Assembly: GCF_900091725.1 (NCBI RefSeq)
Contig: NZ_FMBW01000012.1
Coordinates: 1 to 64,000, forward strand
Origin: Streptomyces sp. DvalAA-43
Lineage (GTDB): Bacteria; Actinomycetota; Actinomycetes; Streptomycetales; Streptomycetaceae
Length of the DNA stretch: 64,000 bases
Reading direction: 5' to 3'
Made by a program: the position numbers and the translations under genes. The notes under the pieces were generated by a model, which was given only the letters and a program-made list of their open reading frames with translations, was not told the origin of the DNA and made no database searches. Positions 54,041-63,765 of this stretch are shown here, piece by piece. Each line of letters opens with the position of its first letter. The stretch's first letter is position 1.

Positions 54041-54379
54041 TGTGTTTTCGCAGGTCACAGGCGGTATCGGAGAAATCCGGTACCGCCTTTCCGTGTTCTT
54101 GGGGGCCGGTCGGGGGCCACGGGCTCCAGCGGCGCCGTCCTGGTGCCGGCTGGACGGCGAGGGGGAGGGGGTGCGGATGGGGTTGAGGCGTGCGGTGAGG
54201 GCGTGGCCGACGTTGGTGGTCCGGGCCATGTCGGGGTGGAGGTGGAGCTGGGTGGTGAGGAGGGAGCCGTGTCCGGCCATTCTGTGGAGGGCGTGGGCGC
54301 GGACGTCGGCCTGGATGCGTTCGGCGATCATCGGGCGGATTTCCTCGATGAGGGGGACGTGCGAGCGCTCTGCTGCCAT
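54020..54379 (-). pseudogene. Tyrosine integrase C-terminal remnant
   Basis: A 119-codon leftward frame reads HRMAGHGSLLTTQLHLHPDM, then VGHALTARL, the usual end of a Streptomyces site-specific integrase (AxGHxxxxTTQxYLHPD). The Arg and upstream catalytic domain are missing and the residue expected as HxLR is altered, so it is a fragment. The frame runs into att, as int genes commonly do. It lies outside the 44-base repeats, which suggests it came from another element inserted at the same tRNA. Confidence 0.55.
54060..54087 (+). terminator. Terminator after the right att copy
   Basis: GGCGGTATCGGA (54060-54071) pairs with TCCGGTACCGCC (54076-54087), one mismatch, with a GAAA loop, then TTT. 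It is spaced from att much as the terminator after the intact tRNA is, and may be the original tRNA-Pro terminator displaced by the insertion. Confidence 0.78.
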
Positions 54380-54842
54380 ACGGTGAAATAAGCCACCCTA
54401 ACGGAGTAATGGCAGACAGATGCTGGACTAGTACATTAAGTCTTGTAACGAAGACGGTAAGTGACTGTGCCTGAGATTGCCCATGTCCGAGCGCCCCACG
54501 CGGTTTGCCCAGCAGCAGACTCTCGAAGAGGGGTCGACATGGCCGCTTCTGTTTCCCACCTCAACGGCGTGACCAGCTGAGGGAAAACGTAGCTGGTTGA
54601 CGACCGACGTCATATCAGCCACGGCCCGGTGAGTGATCCGGTAGACGGCCGTCTTCCTCTGCCCGGTTGCGACCGGCTCCGGGGCCGCCGGTATCCCTCA
54701 ACGGGCCTGCGTCGGCGCGACTTTCGTTCGCTGCGGCCGACGAGCCAGCACACCACCCCCGGGCGCAACGGCGCCGAAGAGGCCTGGCGCACGCCGTCGC
54801 TGTCACCACCCCAACCCTCCACCTCACACCAGGAGTTGAACC
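54380..54842. other. Gap without a recognisable gene
   Basis: 463 bases between the integrase remnant and the Cys-rich gene. No frame here looks like a family member. The last 200 bases are GC-rich and may hold the 5' leader of the next gene, whose ribosome site AGGAG is at 54829-54833. The first part is visibly less GC-rich (TAAGTCTTGTAACGAAG at 54441), consistent with foreign DNA. Confidence 0.5.
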
Positions 54843-56357
54843 ATGAGTGGATGCGGCTGCAGGCAGTCCCCGATCGTCATCGGCGGCTGTCAGCCCACCG
54901 GAGCGGCCTGTCTCCCCGTCGGCGTCCCCTGCCCCGGCTCCAAGCCGTGCCAGCACTGCGAGACGACCCCACTGTGCGATTCCGCACCGTACCGGGTCGC
55001 AGTGACCGCCGACAGCACCGACCCGACGCCCTACTACACCCTCGCCAACACCCATGCCGCACTGGACCCTGTCGTCGCCCAGACCATCCTGAACGGCGGT
55101 ACGGGCACGTTCCCGGCTGACAACGGCACACACGACGGCCAGCACACCTGGCTCGCCGGTGTCCTGCACATCGACCCCGCGTCACTGCGCGGCAACCCCA
55201 CCAGCCTCACGGTCAGTGCCTCGGTCCAGGTCCACAACGACGGCCCGAACGCGGCCTGCCGGCTCTACGGTCGCTTCGCCCTGTGGAACGGCACGTCCCC
55301 GATCCGCACCGATCTCCTCGGCCCACCCAATCTGCCGGCGGGTGGTGACGACAACGGCGTCATCCCACCGACCACCGTGTCCCTCGCGGACGTCCTCGCG
55401 GGAAGGATCGTCGTCGAGCTCAACCTCGAAACAGGCAACGACGACACCTGCCGAGTCGGCCCCAAGCAGTGGACCGTCGACAGCTTCGTCCTCACCGTCC
55501 AGGCATCCGCCCCGGGCTGCGGCAGGTCGTTCCTCCGTACCACCTGCCGCAACTGCGACGGCGTGATCACATGCACGACCGACACCCTCGACGGCTCGAC
55601 CCCCTACACCCCGGTCCCGCCGGTCATCCCGGTCGCCTCCTGCCAGGAAGGATGCTCCACCGCCCGGCCCCCGTGCATCTCCACCGACCTGGGCAACGCC
55701 ATCATCCGGGGCAGCGACGGGTGTCTGTACGCGCCCGACACGCCCGCTCTGGACCCGTCCCCGTGCAACGCCGCGCGGAACACGGCCGGCGGGCTGCTCG
55801 TGCCGCGGGTCGACCTGATGGGCATCGCGCCGGGCGGCAACAGCAGCCTCGAACGGTCGGTGGACATCGACATCGCCGAGATGCCCGGCTGCCCCGAAGG
55901 GTGGAGGATCGGCGCCCGCCTCACGCCGGTGAGCGCGTTCCTCAACGCCGAGCGGCAGCATGCCGACCTCCTGGCCGAGACCGGTACCGATGTGCCGATC
56001 CCCGAGTCCGACATCGTGCTCCCGGAGGCCGGGGTGTACCACATCGACAGCGATGTACGGTACGCGCTCGGTACCGCCACCGGCGGCAGCGGCTACATCA
56101 TCGGCTGGCTCAGGGACGAGACGACAGGCACCCTCCTGACGAGCTTCACCCAGATCGCGGCGATCAACGCGGCAGGGCAGGAGCAGCAGGGCGGAACCAC
56201 ACACATCATGACCGAGTACACCGTCACGTCCGGCCCCCGGACGGTCCGCCTGCACCTGATGTTCGTCCTCACCGGCGGCAGGATCACGGACGCCGAGGCC
56301 GGCGGTACCGACAGCAACGGGGCGACCCGGATGCGTTTCCTCAAAGTCAGGGATTAG
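54843..56357 (+). CDS. Cys-rich orphan protein with C1q/TNF-like C-terminus
   Basis: 504-residue protein with no signal peptide. Eight cysteines occur in the first 45 residues (C4, C6, C16, C23, C30, C36, C39, C45), and two further clusters around 228-250 and 268-280 (CGRSF, CRNCDGVITC, CQEGCSTARPPC). The final 125 residues form a beta-rich module (LPEAGVYHIDSDVRYALG to MRFLKVRD) that resembles C1q/TNF-like or phage receptor-binding jelly rolls. ATG 54843 has AGGAG. It could be a phage- or spore-associated structural protein; there are no phage neighbours. I do not recognise a family. Confidence 0.65.
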   Translation: MSGCGCRQSPIVIGGCQPTGAACLPVGVPCPGSKPCQHCETTPLCDSAPYRVAVTADSTDPTPYYTLANTHAALDPVVAQTILNGGTGTFPADNGTHDGQHTWLAGVLHIDPASLRGNPTSLTVSASVQVHNDGPNAACRLYGRFALWNGTSPIRTDLLGPPNLPAGGDDNGVIPPTTVSLADVLAGRIVVELNLETGNDDTCRVGPKQWTVDSFVLTVQASAPGCGRSFLRTTCRNCDGVITCTTDTLDGSTPYTPVPPVIPVASCQEGCSTARPPCISTDLGNAIIRGSDGCLYAPDTPALDPSPCNAARNTAGGLLVPRVDLMGIAPGGNSSLERSVDIDIAEMPGCPEGWRIGARLTPVSAFLNAERQHADLLAETGTDVPIPESDIVLPEAGVYHIDSDVRYALGTATGGSGYIIGWLRDETTGTLLTSFTQIAAINAAGQEQQGGTTHIMTEYTVTSGPRTVRLHLMFVLTGGRITDAEAGGTDSNGATRMRFLKVRD

Positions 56358-56784
56358 GACAGCCCGAGGCTTGGACAAGGACGCGTCACGCCATATCCAC
56401 GACCTCTCCCGATCAGTCGGCTCTCCTTGGCCAGGACCGTTGCTCGACAACCAGCGAAATCGATGGCACGTCCGGCGGACGAGGCAGTCGACCCCGCGCA
56501 GCGTGAACCGCGCGCCGGTACGGCCTCCGCGCAACGAGAACGTCGTCAACGCCCGGCCGTCCTCGGTGAACTCGTACTCCTGGGCCGGGAGATGGATCCT
56601 CTTCGCGTGCACCATGTCTTCACTGCGGCATCGGCCCGCCGGTCGGGCCCATGCCATGTGTCATGGATGACCGGATGACAACCCGGACGGGGGCGCCGGT
56701 CATGGGTGGGCCATGCTTGCTGCATGACCCACGCACCACTCACCGGGCCGCTGTTCGGGTGTCCCCGCGGCAGCCGGGCGTAGC
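56358..56784. other. Gap with a gene remnant only
   Basis: 427 bases with no intact gene. On the minus strand from 56615 an open stretch reads MVHAKRIHLPAQEYEFTEDG, then TTFSLRGGRTGARFTL, which looks like the N-terminus of a conserved Streptomyces protein cut off after about 60 codons by the end of the Cys-rich gene. The rest shows nothing recognisable. Confidence 0.45.
56430..56615 (-). pseudogene. Truncated N-terminus of an unknown conserved protein
   Basis: About 60 codons starting at ATG 56615 have natural-looking protein composition (KRIHLPAQEYEFTEDGR, SLRGGRTGARFTLRG), unlike the shadow frames around it. The sequence then degenerates and runs into the converging Cys-rich gene. No family name is offered. 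Confidence 0.35.
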
Positions 56785-57795
56785 ATGCTCGACGTGGGCG
56801 CACGCGATCCGGACGAGTTCTCCGCCGACCGGTGGCCGGACTGGAGTTTCTGGAAGGGCCAGCCGGACAGCCCCGGGGCGCGCGGCCGGGGCCGCGTGGT
56901 CGTCGCCACGGCGACGGCGCCGGCTTCCCTCACCTTGATCGCACGTGCCGTGGACATCGCGCACAGCACCAGACCTCCGCTGCTCACCTCGCTCGCCATC
57001 GGCCTCGTCGCCTGCTAGGGCATCGGCTGCATGCTGGCGCCCTGGTACGGGCCGATGGCGCTGCGCCGGGGGCGCGTCGCCACCGTGGCGGTGATGTTCC
57101 TGCTCGGGGCGGCGCCGACCGTGCTTCTCGCGGCGCCGTACTACCTGACCGATCTGACCTACGCCCTCTCGATCGGGCTCATGCTGCTGCCGCTGCGCCA
57201 TGCCCTGCTCCTCGGCCTCGGCACGGTGCTGGGGCAGATCGTCTGGATGCGTCTCGCCCAGGGCGAGGTGGCCTGGGCGCAGGCGGCCATCCTCGTCGGC
57301 GTGACCGCGGCACTCGGCACCGTCTTCGCGCTCAACTTCACGATCGGTCACCTGCGGACCGCGGGCGAGCAGTTCAGGAGGCTGGCCGTGAACAAGGAAC
57401 GAGAACAGGTCGCCCGGGACATGCACGATGTTCTCGGTCACAGCCTCTCCACGCTGGCCTGCGCTTCGTGGATCCGGCCCTCGCCGCGGAGGCGCTGGCC
57501 GGCGGCGCGAGCCCGCTGACCGGACGCGAGGCGGACGTGCTGCGCGCCGCCTCCGCGGGCGGCACCGTGGCCGACATCGCCAGGGCGCTCCGGCTGTCCC
57601 AGGGCACCGTGCGCAACCACCTGTCGTCGGCGATCGGCAAGACGCGGGCCCGTACCCGCGCCGAGGCGGCCCGGCTCGCGGAGACACAACGGCTGGCTGT
57701 GATCGCCGCGCCGGTGGAGCGACTCGCACAGGTGTCGCAGGCGTCCCGGGGATCGGAGGCGGCTGACGTTGCCGGTGAGCCGGCGTGCGGGCTCC
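56785..57795 (+). pseudogene. Deletion chimera of a NarL-type sensor kinase and its response regulator
   Basis: The first part encodes a sensor kinase: several TM segments (for example VATVAVMFLLGAAPTVLLAA) and the HisKA_3 box NKEREQVARDMHDVLGHSLS with phospho-acceptor His. It is interrupted by TAG 57016-57018. Near 57455 the reading frame shifts straight into the C-terminus of a LuxR-type response regulator (LRFVDPALAAEALAGGASPL, READVLRAASAG, LRLSQGTVRNHLSSAIGKT). The kinase ATPase domain and regulator receiver domain are missing. A single deletion through an adjacent kinase-regulator pair explains this. Confidence 0.82.
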
Positions 57796-58007
57796 GCTGG
57801 AGATCGGCCCGGCGTTCGTAGCGCGGATGCGCTGGCGCTTCCAGCAAGGGCGGGCGCCGTGTGGCGTCGTTGTCGTCCCCGCCGTATCGAGGTTCCGGCA
57901 GTCGTGCCTGCCGCTGTGCCCGACGGGATCGAGCCCGGCGGTGCCGTGTGCGTAGCCACCCAAAGCATGTGATGTTCAAATGTCTGATGTTTGTGTACGG
58001 TGTCTCC

Positions 58008-58718
58008 ATGAAACGCATCAGTGCACCGCGGCGGACGGCCAGCCTGTCCGCTCAGCTCGTGGACAGTCTCCGCTCGCACATCGAGTCGGGCGGGTGGCCG
58101 GTGGGGACGCGGATCCCGCCGGAGCAGGCCCTCATAGAGGAGCTCGGGGTCGGGCGCAGCACGCTGCGGGAGGCGATCGGTGCGCTGGTGCACCTGGGTC
58201 TGTTGGAGCCCCGGGCCGGGGACGGCACCTATGTCCGTTCATCGAGTGAGCTCCAGTCGGTCATGGTGCGGCGGGCGAGTTCCGCGCAGCGGGACAACGT
58301 GCTGGAGCTGCGGACCGTTCTGGAGGAGTACGCCTCGGGAGCCGCGGCCCTGCGCCGCAGCGAGAGCCAGTTGCAGCAGTTGCAGCAGCTGCTGGCCGAC
58401 GCCGACGCGGCCTGCGCCGGTGAGGACACGTCCGCGGCCACGAGCGTCGACGCGCTGTTCCACCGGGCCGTGGTCCGGGCGAGCGGGAACGACCTGCTGA
58501 TCGAGGTGTACGACCACCTCGGTACGGCGCTCACCTCGTCCCCGGGGGGTCTGCCGTGGGACGCCGTCCACGCCGAGGAGCACGCCCGTCTGCACCGGCG
58601 GCTCGTGGACGCGATCGAGGCCCGGGACCAGGGTGGCGCCCGCGACGCGGCTGCCGCGATCGTCCAGCTCACCCGCGACCACGAGACCCGTACGCCACGA
58701 GCAGCGGAGGACCGGTGA
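58008..58718 (+). CDS. FadR-type GntR regulator
   Basis: 236-residue regulator. A winged HTH (about 12-80: SAQLVDSLRSHIESGGWPVG, then SRSTLREAIGALVHLGLLE-like GRSTLREAIGALVHLGLLEP) is followed by an all-helical FCD domain (about 90-225) with the metal-binding histidines in LFHRAVV and HARLHRRL. It overlaps the MFS gene by 4 bases (GTGA) and probably controls it. A short AT-rich dyad CAAATGTCTGATGTTTG (57978-57994) upstream is a candidate operator. Confidence 0.88.
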   Translation: MKRISAPRRTASLSAQLVDSLRSHIESGGWPVGTRIPPEQALIEELGVGRSTLREAIGALVHLGLLEPRAGDGTYVRSSSELQSVMVRRASSAQRDNVLELRTVLEEYASGAAALRRSESQLQQLQQLLADADAACAGEDTSAATSVDALFHRAVVRASGNDLLIEVYDHLGTALTSSPGGLPWDAVHAEEHARLHRRLVDAIEARDQGGARDAAAAIVQLTRDHETRTPRAAEDR

Positions 58719-59956
58719 GTTCGAGGCCGGCTTCGATGTCCCGTCAGCATTCCGCCTCCGGATCACCCGCCGCCGAGCCCGCCCGGCCCGCCGTGTCGGT
58801 CGGGCTCGTCATCGCCATCTGTCTCGTGGCGGCGAACCTGCGCACCACCCTCACCGGTGTCGGCGCACTGCTGCCGGAGATCGAGCACGGCAGCGGTCTG
58901 ACATCGAGCTGGGGCGGGCTGCTGAGCACCCTCCCGCTGCTGACGTTCGCCGCGACATCGCCCCTGGTCGCCCGCGCCTCCCACCGGTTGGGCAGCGCAC
59001 GCCTGCTGGTGGCGGCGCTCGGTGTGCTGGCCGTCGGGACGGTGGTCCGCTCCCTTCCCTCCGTCATCTGCCTGTTCGCCGGAACGGTGATCCTCTCCGC
59101 GGCCATCGCGTTCGGCAACGTGCTGCTGCCCGCTCTGATCAGGCGGAGCGTGCCCGCACACCGCATCCAGGCCGTCAGCGCTCTCTACGTGACCGTCATG
59201 GGCCTCATGGCCGCGGTCTCCTCCGGGGTCTCCGCGCCGCTGGCCCACACCGTGCCGGGCTCCTGGCGCACCGCGCTGGCCTGGGGCATCGCCTTCACCG
59301 TCGCGGCCTTCCTCGCCTGGCTGCCCCGGATACGGGGCGACAAGCCACAGGAGTCCACCGGCGCGGCCCACAGCCCGGTGCCCTGGCGGTCGCGGCTCGC
59401 CTGGCAGGTCACCTTCTTCATGGGCCTGCAGTCCCTGGCCTTCTACACCGCCGTCGCGTGGCTGCCCAGCATCCTGATCGACCGCGGCACGAGCAGCACC
59501 ACGGCCGGATGGATGCTCTTCTACTACCAGGTGGTGTCCCTGGCGGCCAGCAGCCTCCTGCCCGTGCTCACCCGGGGCCGGCACGACCAGCGCTGGACCG
59601 CGGCCGGGGCCTCGGTCCTCGTGGCAGGCGGCTTCACCGTACTGGTCGCCGCCCCCGCGCTGTCCGTCCTGGCATGCACCCTGCTCGGACTCGGCGGCGG
59701 CGCGTGCCTCGTCCTCGCGCTGACCTTCCAGAGCCAGCGCGCCGGCAGCTCCGGCGAAGCCGCCGCACTGGCGGGCATGGCACAGTCCATCGGCTACCTC
59801 GTGGCGGCGGCCGGGCCCCTCGTCCTGGGCATCCTGCACGACACCACGCACAGCTGGACGCTTCCGCTCACCGTCCTGGCCGTCCTCGGCATCGCCACGG
59901 CGGTCGCCGGACACGGTGCCGGACAGGACCGCCACATACATCAGCCCTCCCGCTGA
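58715..59956 (+). CDS. MFS transporter, CynX/NimT-like
   Basis: 413-residue membrane protein with about twelve TM segments. The first starts at VGLVIAICLVAANLRTTLTG, a characteristic CynX/NimT N-terminus, with TGVGALLPEI following. These carry small anions or nitroimidazole-like compounds, or export drugs. GTG 58715 overlaps the GntR stop, with GGAGG at 58706-58710. The regulator-transporter pair is intact although its neighbours are broken. Confidence 0.88.
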   Translation: MSSRPASMSRQHSASGSPAAEPARPAVSVGLVIAICLVAANLRTTLTGVGALLPEIEHGSGLTSSWGGLLSTLPLLTFAATSPLVARASHRLGSARLLVAALGVLAVGTVVRSLPSVICLFAGTVILSAAIAFGNVLLPALIRRSVPAHRIQAVSALYVTVMGLMAAVSSGVSAPLAHTVPGSWRTALAWGIAFTVAAFLAWLPRIRGDKPQESTGAAHSPVPWRSRLAWQVTFFMGLQSLAFYTAVAWLPSILIDRGTSSTTAGWMLFYYQVVSLAASSLLPVLTRGRHDQRWTAAGASVLVAGGFTVLVAAPALSVLACTLLGLGGGACLVLALTFQSQRAGSSGEAAALAGMAQSIGYLVAAAGPLVLGILHDTTHSWTLPLTVLAVLGIATAVAGHGAGQDRHIHQPSR

Positions 59957-60027
59957 CACGACCGCCCTGCCCGCACGGCAACACCGTCCACCTGAACACG
60001 TCTGCACGGCCGCGAAGAAGATCACAC

Positions 60028-62243
60028 ATGCCCCGCTCCCGACTCCTAACCGACGAGTTCGACGCACGTACCGGCCGACGAAGCGTCCATCTGTACGCGA
60101 CCGACGCCCAGTTCCCTGACACCGCGCCCCTGGACGCCGTCACCGAGGCGATCCGGCGGCCCGGACCGCCGCTCGTCGCCCTGGTGGCCACGGTGATGGA
60201 GGGGTACGCGGATCGTCCCGCCCTCGGCGAGCGTGCCACGGAGCCGGTCACCGACCCGGACACGGGCCGCACCACGCTGCGCCTCCTGGAGCGGTTCGAC
60301 ACGCTCATCTACGGCGAATTCCGGGAACGGGTCGGTGCTGTGGCCTCCGAGTGGCGCCACCATCCCGAACATGCCCTGGAACCGGGCGACTTCGTCGCCG
60401 TCATCGGTCCCACGAGCGCCGAATACACCGTGGTGGATCTGGCCTGCGTCCGCTCCGGCGCGGTGTCCGTCCCACTCCAGGCCGGTGCCTCGGCGGAACA
60501 CCTGGCCCCTATGGTCGAGCAGACCGGACCGCGCCTGCTCGTGGTGCACATCGACCACCTGGAGGTCGCGGTCGAGCCGGCGGCGAACGCCCCCCTCACT
60601 GGGCAGGATCATCGTCATCGGCCACCGCGCCGAAGTCACGACCCACCAGGAGGAATGGGACTCCGCACGCGCCCGGCTCGCGGCGCGGGACCGGGGCATG
60701 ACGCTGGACACGCTGGCGTCGGTCATCGACCGAGGAAAGGACACTGCCGTCGCTCCCGCAGGTCCCCGACGGGTCGGCGCCCGACGCGCTCAGCGCACTG
60801 ATCTACACCTCGGGCAGTACCGGCCTCCTCAAGGGCGCCGTGTACACCGAACGTCTGGTCAGGCAGTTCTGGGTCGACCTCGTACCCGGTCAAGGGGTTC
60901 GGCCCTCCATCGCGCTGAACTACCTGACCCTGAGTCACATGATGGGCAGGGGCATGTTGTTCGGCACGCCCGCCAAGGGGGGCCTCGCCTGCTTCGCGGC
61001 GTCCAGCGATCTGCCGACGCTCTTCGAGGACCTCTCCCTGGTCCGTGCCACCGAGTTCCTCATGGTTCCCCGCATCTCCGACGTGCTCTTCCAGCACTAC
61101 CGCGCCGAGTTGTCCCGACGGACCGGGACGGATGGCGGTGCGGCCGGGCCGGCGGAGCAGCTCATGGAGGAGCTGCGGGAGAAGGTCATGGGCGGCCGCC
61201 TCCTGTGGGCCGTCAGCGCCTCGGCCCCGCCGAGCGCCGAGACGACGGCATTCGTCGAGGACTGCCTCCGCGTCAGGCTGCTCGACGGCTACGGGTCGAC
61301 GGAAGGAGGGATCATCTCCCTCGACGGCCGGGTGCTGCGCCCGCCGGTGACCGACCACAAGCCGGCCGACGTACCCGAGCTGGGATACTTCGGCACCGAC
61401 TCGCCGTACCCCAGGGGCGAACTGCTGATCAAGTCGGACCTGCTCGTCCCCGGTTACTTCCGTCGCCCGGACGCCACCACCGAGGTCCTCGACGAGGACG
61501 GCTTCTACCGTACGGGCGACATCATGGCCCGCGTCGGCCCCGACGAACTGAGGTACGTCGACCGCCGCTTCAACGTCGTCAAGCTGTCCCAGGGCGAATT
61601 CGTCACCGTCTCCCGCCTGGAGGCGCTCTTCAACGGCACTCCGGCCGTCCGGCAGACCTTCCTGTACGGCAACAGCGCCCGCGCCTCTCTGCTCGCGGTC
61701 GTCGTGCCGACGGAGGTCGCCCTCGACGGTGCCGCCGGGGACGCCAGGCGCCTCAGGGCGATCCTGCGGGAGTCCCTGCGAGAACTCGCCGCCGAGGCGG
61801 GACTGAACTCGTGCGAGATCCCACGGGATCTCCTCGTCGAGAGCGAGCCGTTCACTCAGGAGAACGGGTTGCTCTCCTGAGTGCGCAAGCCGTTGCGACC
61901 CGCCCTGACGAGGCGATACGGCGAGCGTCTCGAAGCGCTGTACGCCGAGTTGTCCGACCGGGAGGCCGACGAACCGCGGGCACTGCGTGAGGCCGGCACC
62001 GACCAGCCGGTAGCGGCGACCGTGCTCCGGGCCGCGCAAGCACTTCTCGGGCAGGAAGAGGGTGAGGTGGAGCCCGGCACACGCTTCACCGAACTCGGCG
62101 GTGACAGCCTCACGGCGCTGTCGTTCTCCCAGTTGCTGAAGGAGATCCACCACGTCGACGTCCCTGTCGACGTGGTCATCAACCCGGTCAACTCGCTGCG
62201 CCAGGTGGCCGATCACATCGAGCGGGCCCGGCGCCTGCTGTGA
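60028..62243 (+). pseudogene. Carboxylic acid reductase (CAR) pseudogene
   Basis: Adenylation and carrier domains of a CAR are readable, but in three pieces. Frame 1 from ATG 60028 runs to about 60600 (start MPRSRLLTDEFDARTG). A second frame runs 60600-60745 (RIIVIGHRAEVTTHQEEWDS). A third frame from about 60745 carries ALIYTSGSTGLLKGAVYTER and LLDGYGSTEGGIIS, then stops at TGA 61878-61880. The same frame resumes with VRKPLRPALTRRYGERLEAL and the carrier-domain FTELGGDSLTALS. The C-terminal reductase domain is absent. Two frameshifts, one nonsense codon and truncation mean no functional product. Confidence 0.85.
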
Positions 62244-62634
62244 CATGAGCGGTGCGTACGTCGGGGGAGCCTGGCCCGTCCGTGCCGGCCGGTGCGGACC
62301 TCGCTCCGGACCTTGGAAGTCATCGCATTTGGCGAGTCGGCGGTAGTAGTAGCCCTTGCCGGAGTGGAGCTTGCCCGCCCCGCGCCGGCGAGGGCCGCGG
62401 CGGGACCGGATGGGCGGGATGCCCAGTCGCTCCCGACGGGCCGAACGACGCGGAAGGCAACTGCTGCCACAGGCAGCCCGACGTGGCCACGAACACGATC
62501 GCGGCCAGCACCTCACGGTCGCCGTGCCGACGCCGCCCACCATCCTGAGGCCGCGACGGCGCCTGCGGCGCCACCCGCTGGAACAACTCCCACCACTCAT
62601 CCGGCACCAGCCGCTCAACGATTCCCATGACCAA
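62236..62634 (-). pseudogene. IS5-family transposase remnant with internal deletion
   Basis: From ATG 62634 the minus strand encodes the IS5-type N-terminus IVERLVPDEWWELFQRVAP, then DREVLAAIVFVATSGCLWQQ and SFGPSGAT. After about 75 codons it shifts frame and jumps to RRRGAGKLHSGKGYYYRRLAK, which matches the RRPGKLHADKGYD segment far downstream in intact transposases. The middle, including the first catalytic Asp region, is deleted. Confidence 0.75.
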
Positions 62635-62669
62635 CGGACTTCCGAGTCAGCCAGACGAGATGACCTCCA

Positions 62670-62790
62670 GGTCCGTTTCCAGTAGTGGCCTCGTCCGGGT
62701 CGGGCGAGGAAGCCTTGGCGGGCGAGGCGGCTGTGGGTGACGTTCATGTCCGGGGCGTCGGTGGGCAGGCCGAGTGCCGTGCCGTGCACG
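62670..62790. repeat. Degenerate repeat, left copy
   Basis: Similar to 63466-63590 (shared GTCCGTTTCC, GAGGAAGCCTTG, GCGGCTG, GGGTGAC and TTCATG blocks in the same order). On the minus strand both copies encode the end of the same protein (MNVTHSRLARQGFLARPGRG here), so this is a duplicated gene fragment rather than a mobile-element end. It lies left of the GNAT gene. Confidence 0.65.
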
Positions 62791-62882
62791 ATCTGCTGGT
62801 AGGCGGTGCCTTGGTCGTGAGGACCGAACCGAGATCGGATATTCGGTGTTCTGCCCGCCCCGCGAGGACACAGGATGGTGCC

Positions 62883-63503
62883 ATGACTTTGGCCACCCCC
62901 GTACTGCACACCGCTCGCCTGCGGCTGCGCCCCCTCACCGACGCCGACGCGGACCGTCTCTTCGCGATGCACAGCAACACCTACGTGATGCGCTACTGGG
63001 ACTCCCCGCCGTGGAACGAACGGGCCCGCGCCGAGCGCTTCATCGCGATGTGCCGGACGATGGCGGACGAAGGCACCGGGGCGCGGGCGGCCATCGACCG
63101 TGCTTCTGACGGGGCCTTCGTCGGCTGGTGCGGTCTCACCGGCTGGAACCCGGACTACCGCAGCGCGTCGTTGGGCTATGTCCTCGACGAAGCGATGTGG
63201 GGCCACGGCTACGCGACGGAGGCCGCGCACGCCTTGCTGCGGTGGGCATTCGACACACTGGATCTGAATCGAGTTCAGGCCGAGACCGATACGCGCAACG
63301 TGGCATCTGCCCGGGTCCTGGAGAAGATCGGATTCATGCGTGAAGGGACGTTGCGGGAAGACTGCGTCGTGAACGGCGAGGTATCCGACTCGTGGGTGTT
63401 CGGATTGATCAGGCGGGAGTGGCGTCGGCGGCCGTGCCGATCCCAGCCCGCGAAGAGCGGCTTTGAGTCCGTTTCCGGCAGCGGCCGCGTCCGGGTTGAG
63501 TGA
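62883..63503 (+). CDS. GNAT-family N-acetyltransferase (RimJ/RimL-like)
   Basis: 206 residues with a full GNAT fold: start HTARLRLRPLTDADADRLF, motif A GYVLDEAMWGHGYATEA with the acetyl-CoA loop, and ETDTRNVASARVLEKIGFMREG. It acetylates protein N-termini or small molecules with acetyl-CoA. The last 30 residues (RRPCRSQPAKSG onwards) are encoded by the right repeat copy and are probably an acquired tail, since the family normally ends near FGLIRREW. ATG 62883 follows GGATGGTGCC, a weak site. Confidence 0.85.
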   Translation: MTLATPVLHTARLRLRPLTDADADRLFAMHSNTYVMRYWDSPPWNERARAERFIAMCRTMADEGTGARAAIDRASDGAFVGWCGLTGWNPDYRSASLGYVLDEAMWGHGYATEAAHALLRWAFDTLDLNRVQAETDTRNVASARVLEKIGFMREGTLREDCVVNGEVSDSWVFGLIRREWRRRPCRSQPAKSGFESVSGSGRVRVE

Positions 63504-63590
63504 GGAAGCCTTGACGGGTGAGGCGTCCAAGGCGGCTGCGGGTGACATTCATGGCCGGGTCTTGGGCGGGCATGCCAAGGAGTGTTGCTT
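63466..63590. repeat. Degenerate repeat, right copy
   Basis: Second copy of the fragment at 62670-62790; minus strand reads MNVTRSRLGRLTRQGFLTQP, a winged-helix-like protein end. It overlaps the 3' end of the GNAT gene and supplies its terminal codons and stop. Confidence 0.65.
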
Positions 63591-63765
63591 GTACGGCCGT
63601 GAACGGCACACCCGTTGCGGTCACAGGCGGCGCGGACGGGACAGTGCGCATCTGGCAACTCCATACAGGCCGTTCCACCACCCTCTCGGGACCCGCTGTC
63701 GGGTCACTCGCCCTCTCCGGCCAAGGGCACCTACTCCTGGGAATGCGCAAGGACCTGGCCGTCTA
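63577..63765 (+). pseudogene. WD40-repeat protein fragment
   Basis: The + strand reads TAVNGTPVAVTGGADGTVRI, then WQLHTGRSTTLSGPAVGSLA, one blade and a half of a WD40 propeller (GxDGTVRIW). The fragment has no start and ends at a junction with an IS30-type fragment near 63765. It is too short to be a functional protein. Confidence 0.65.
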
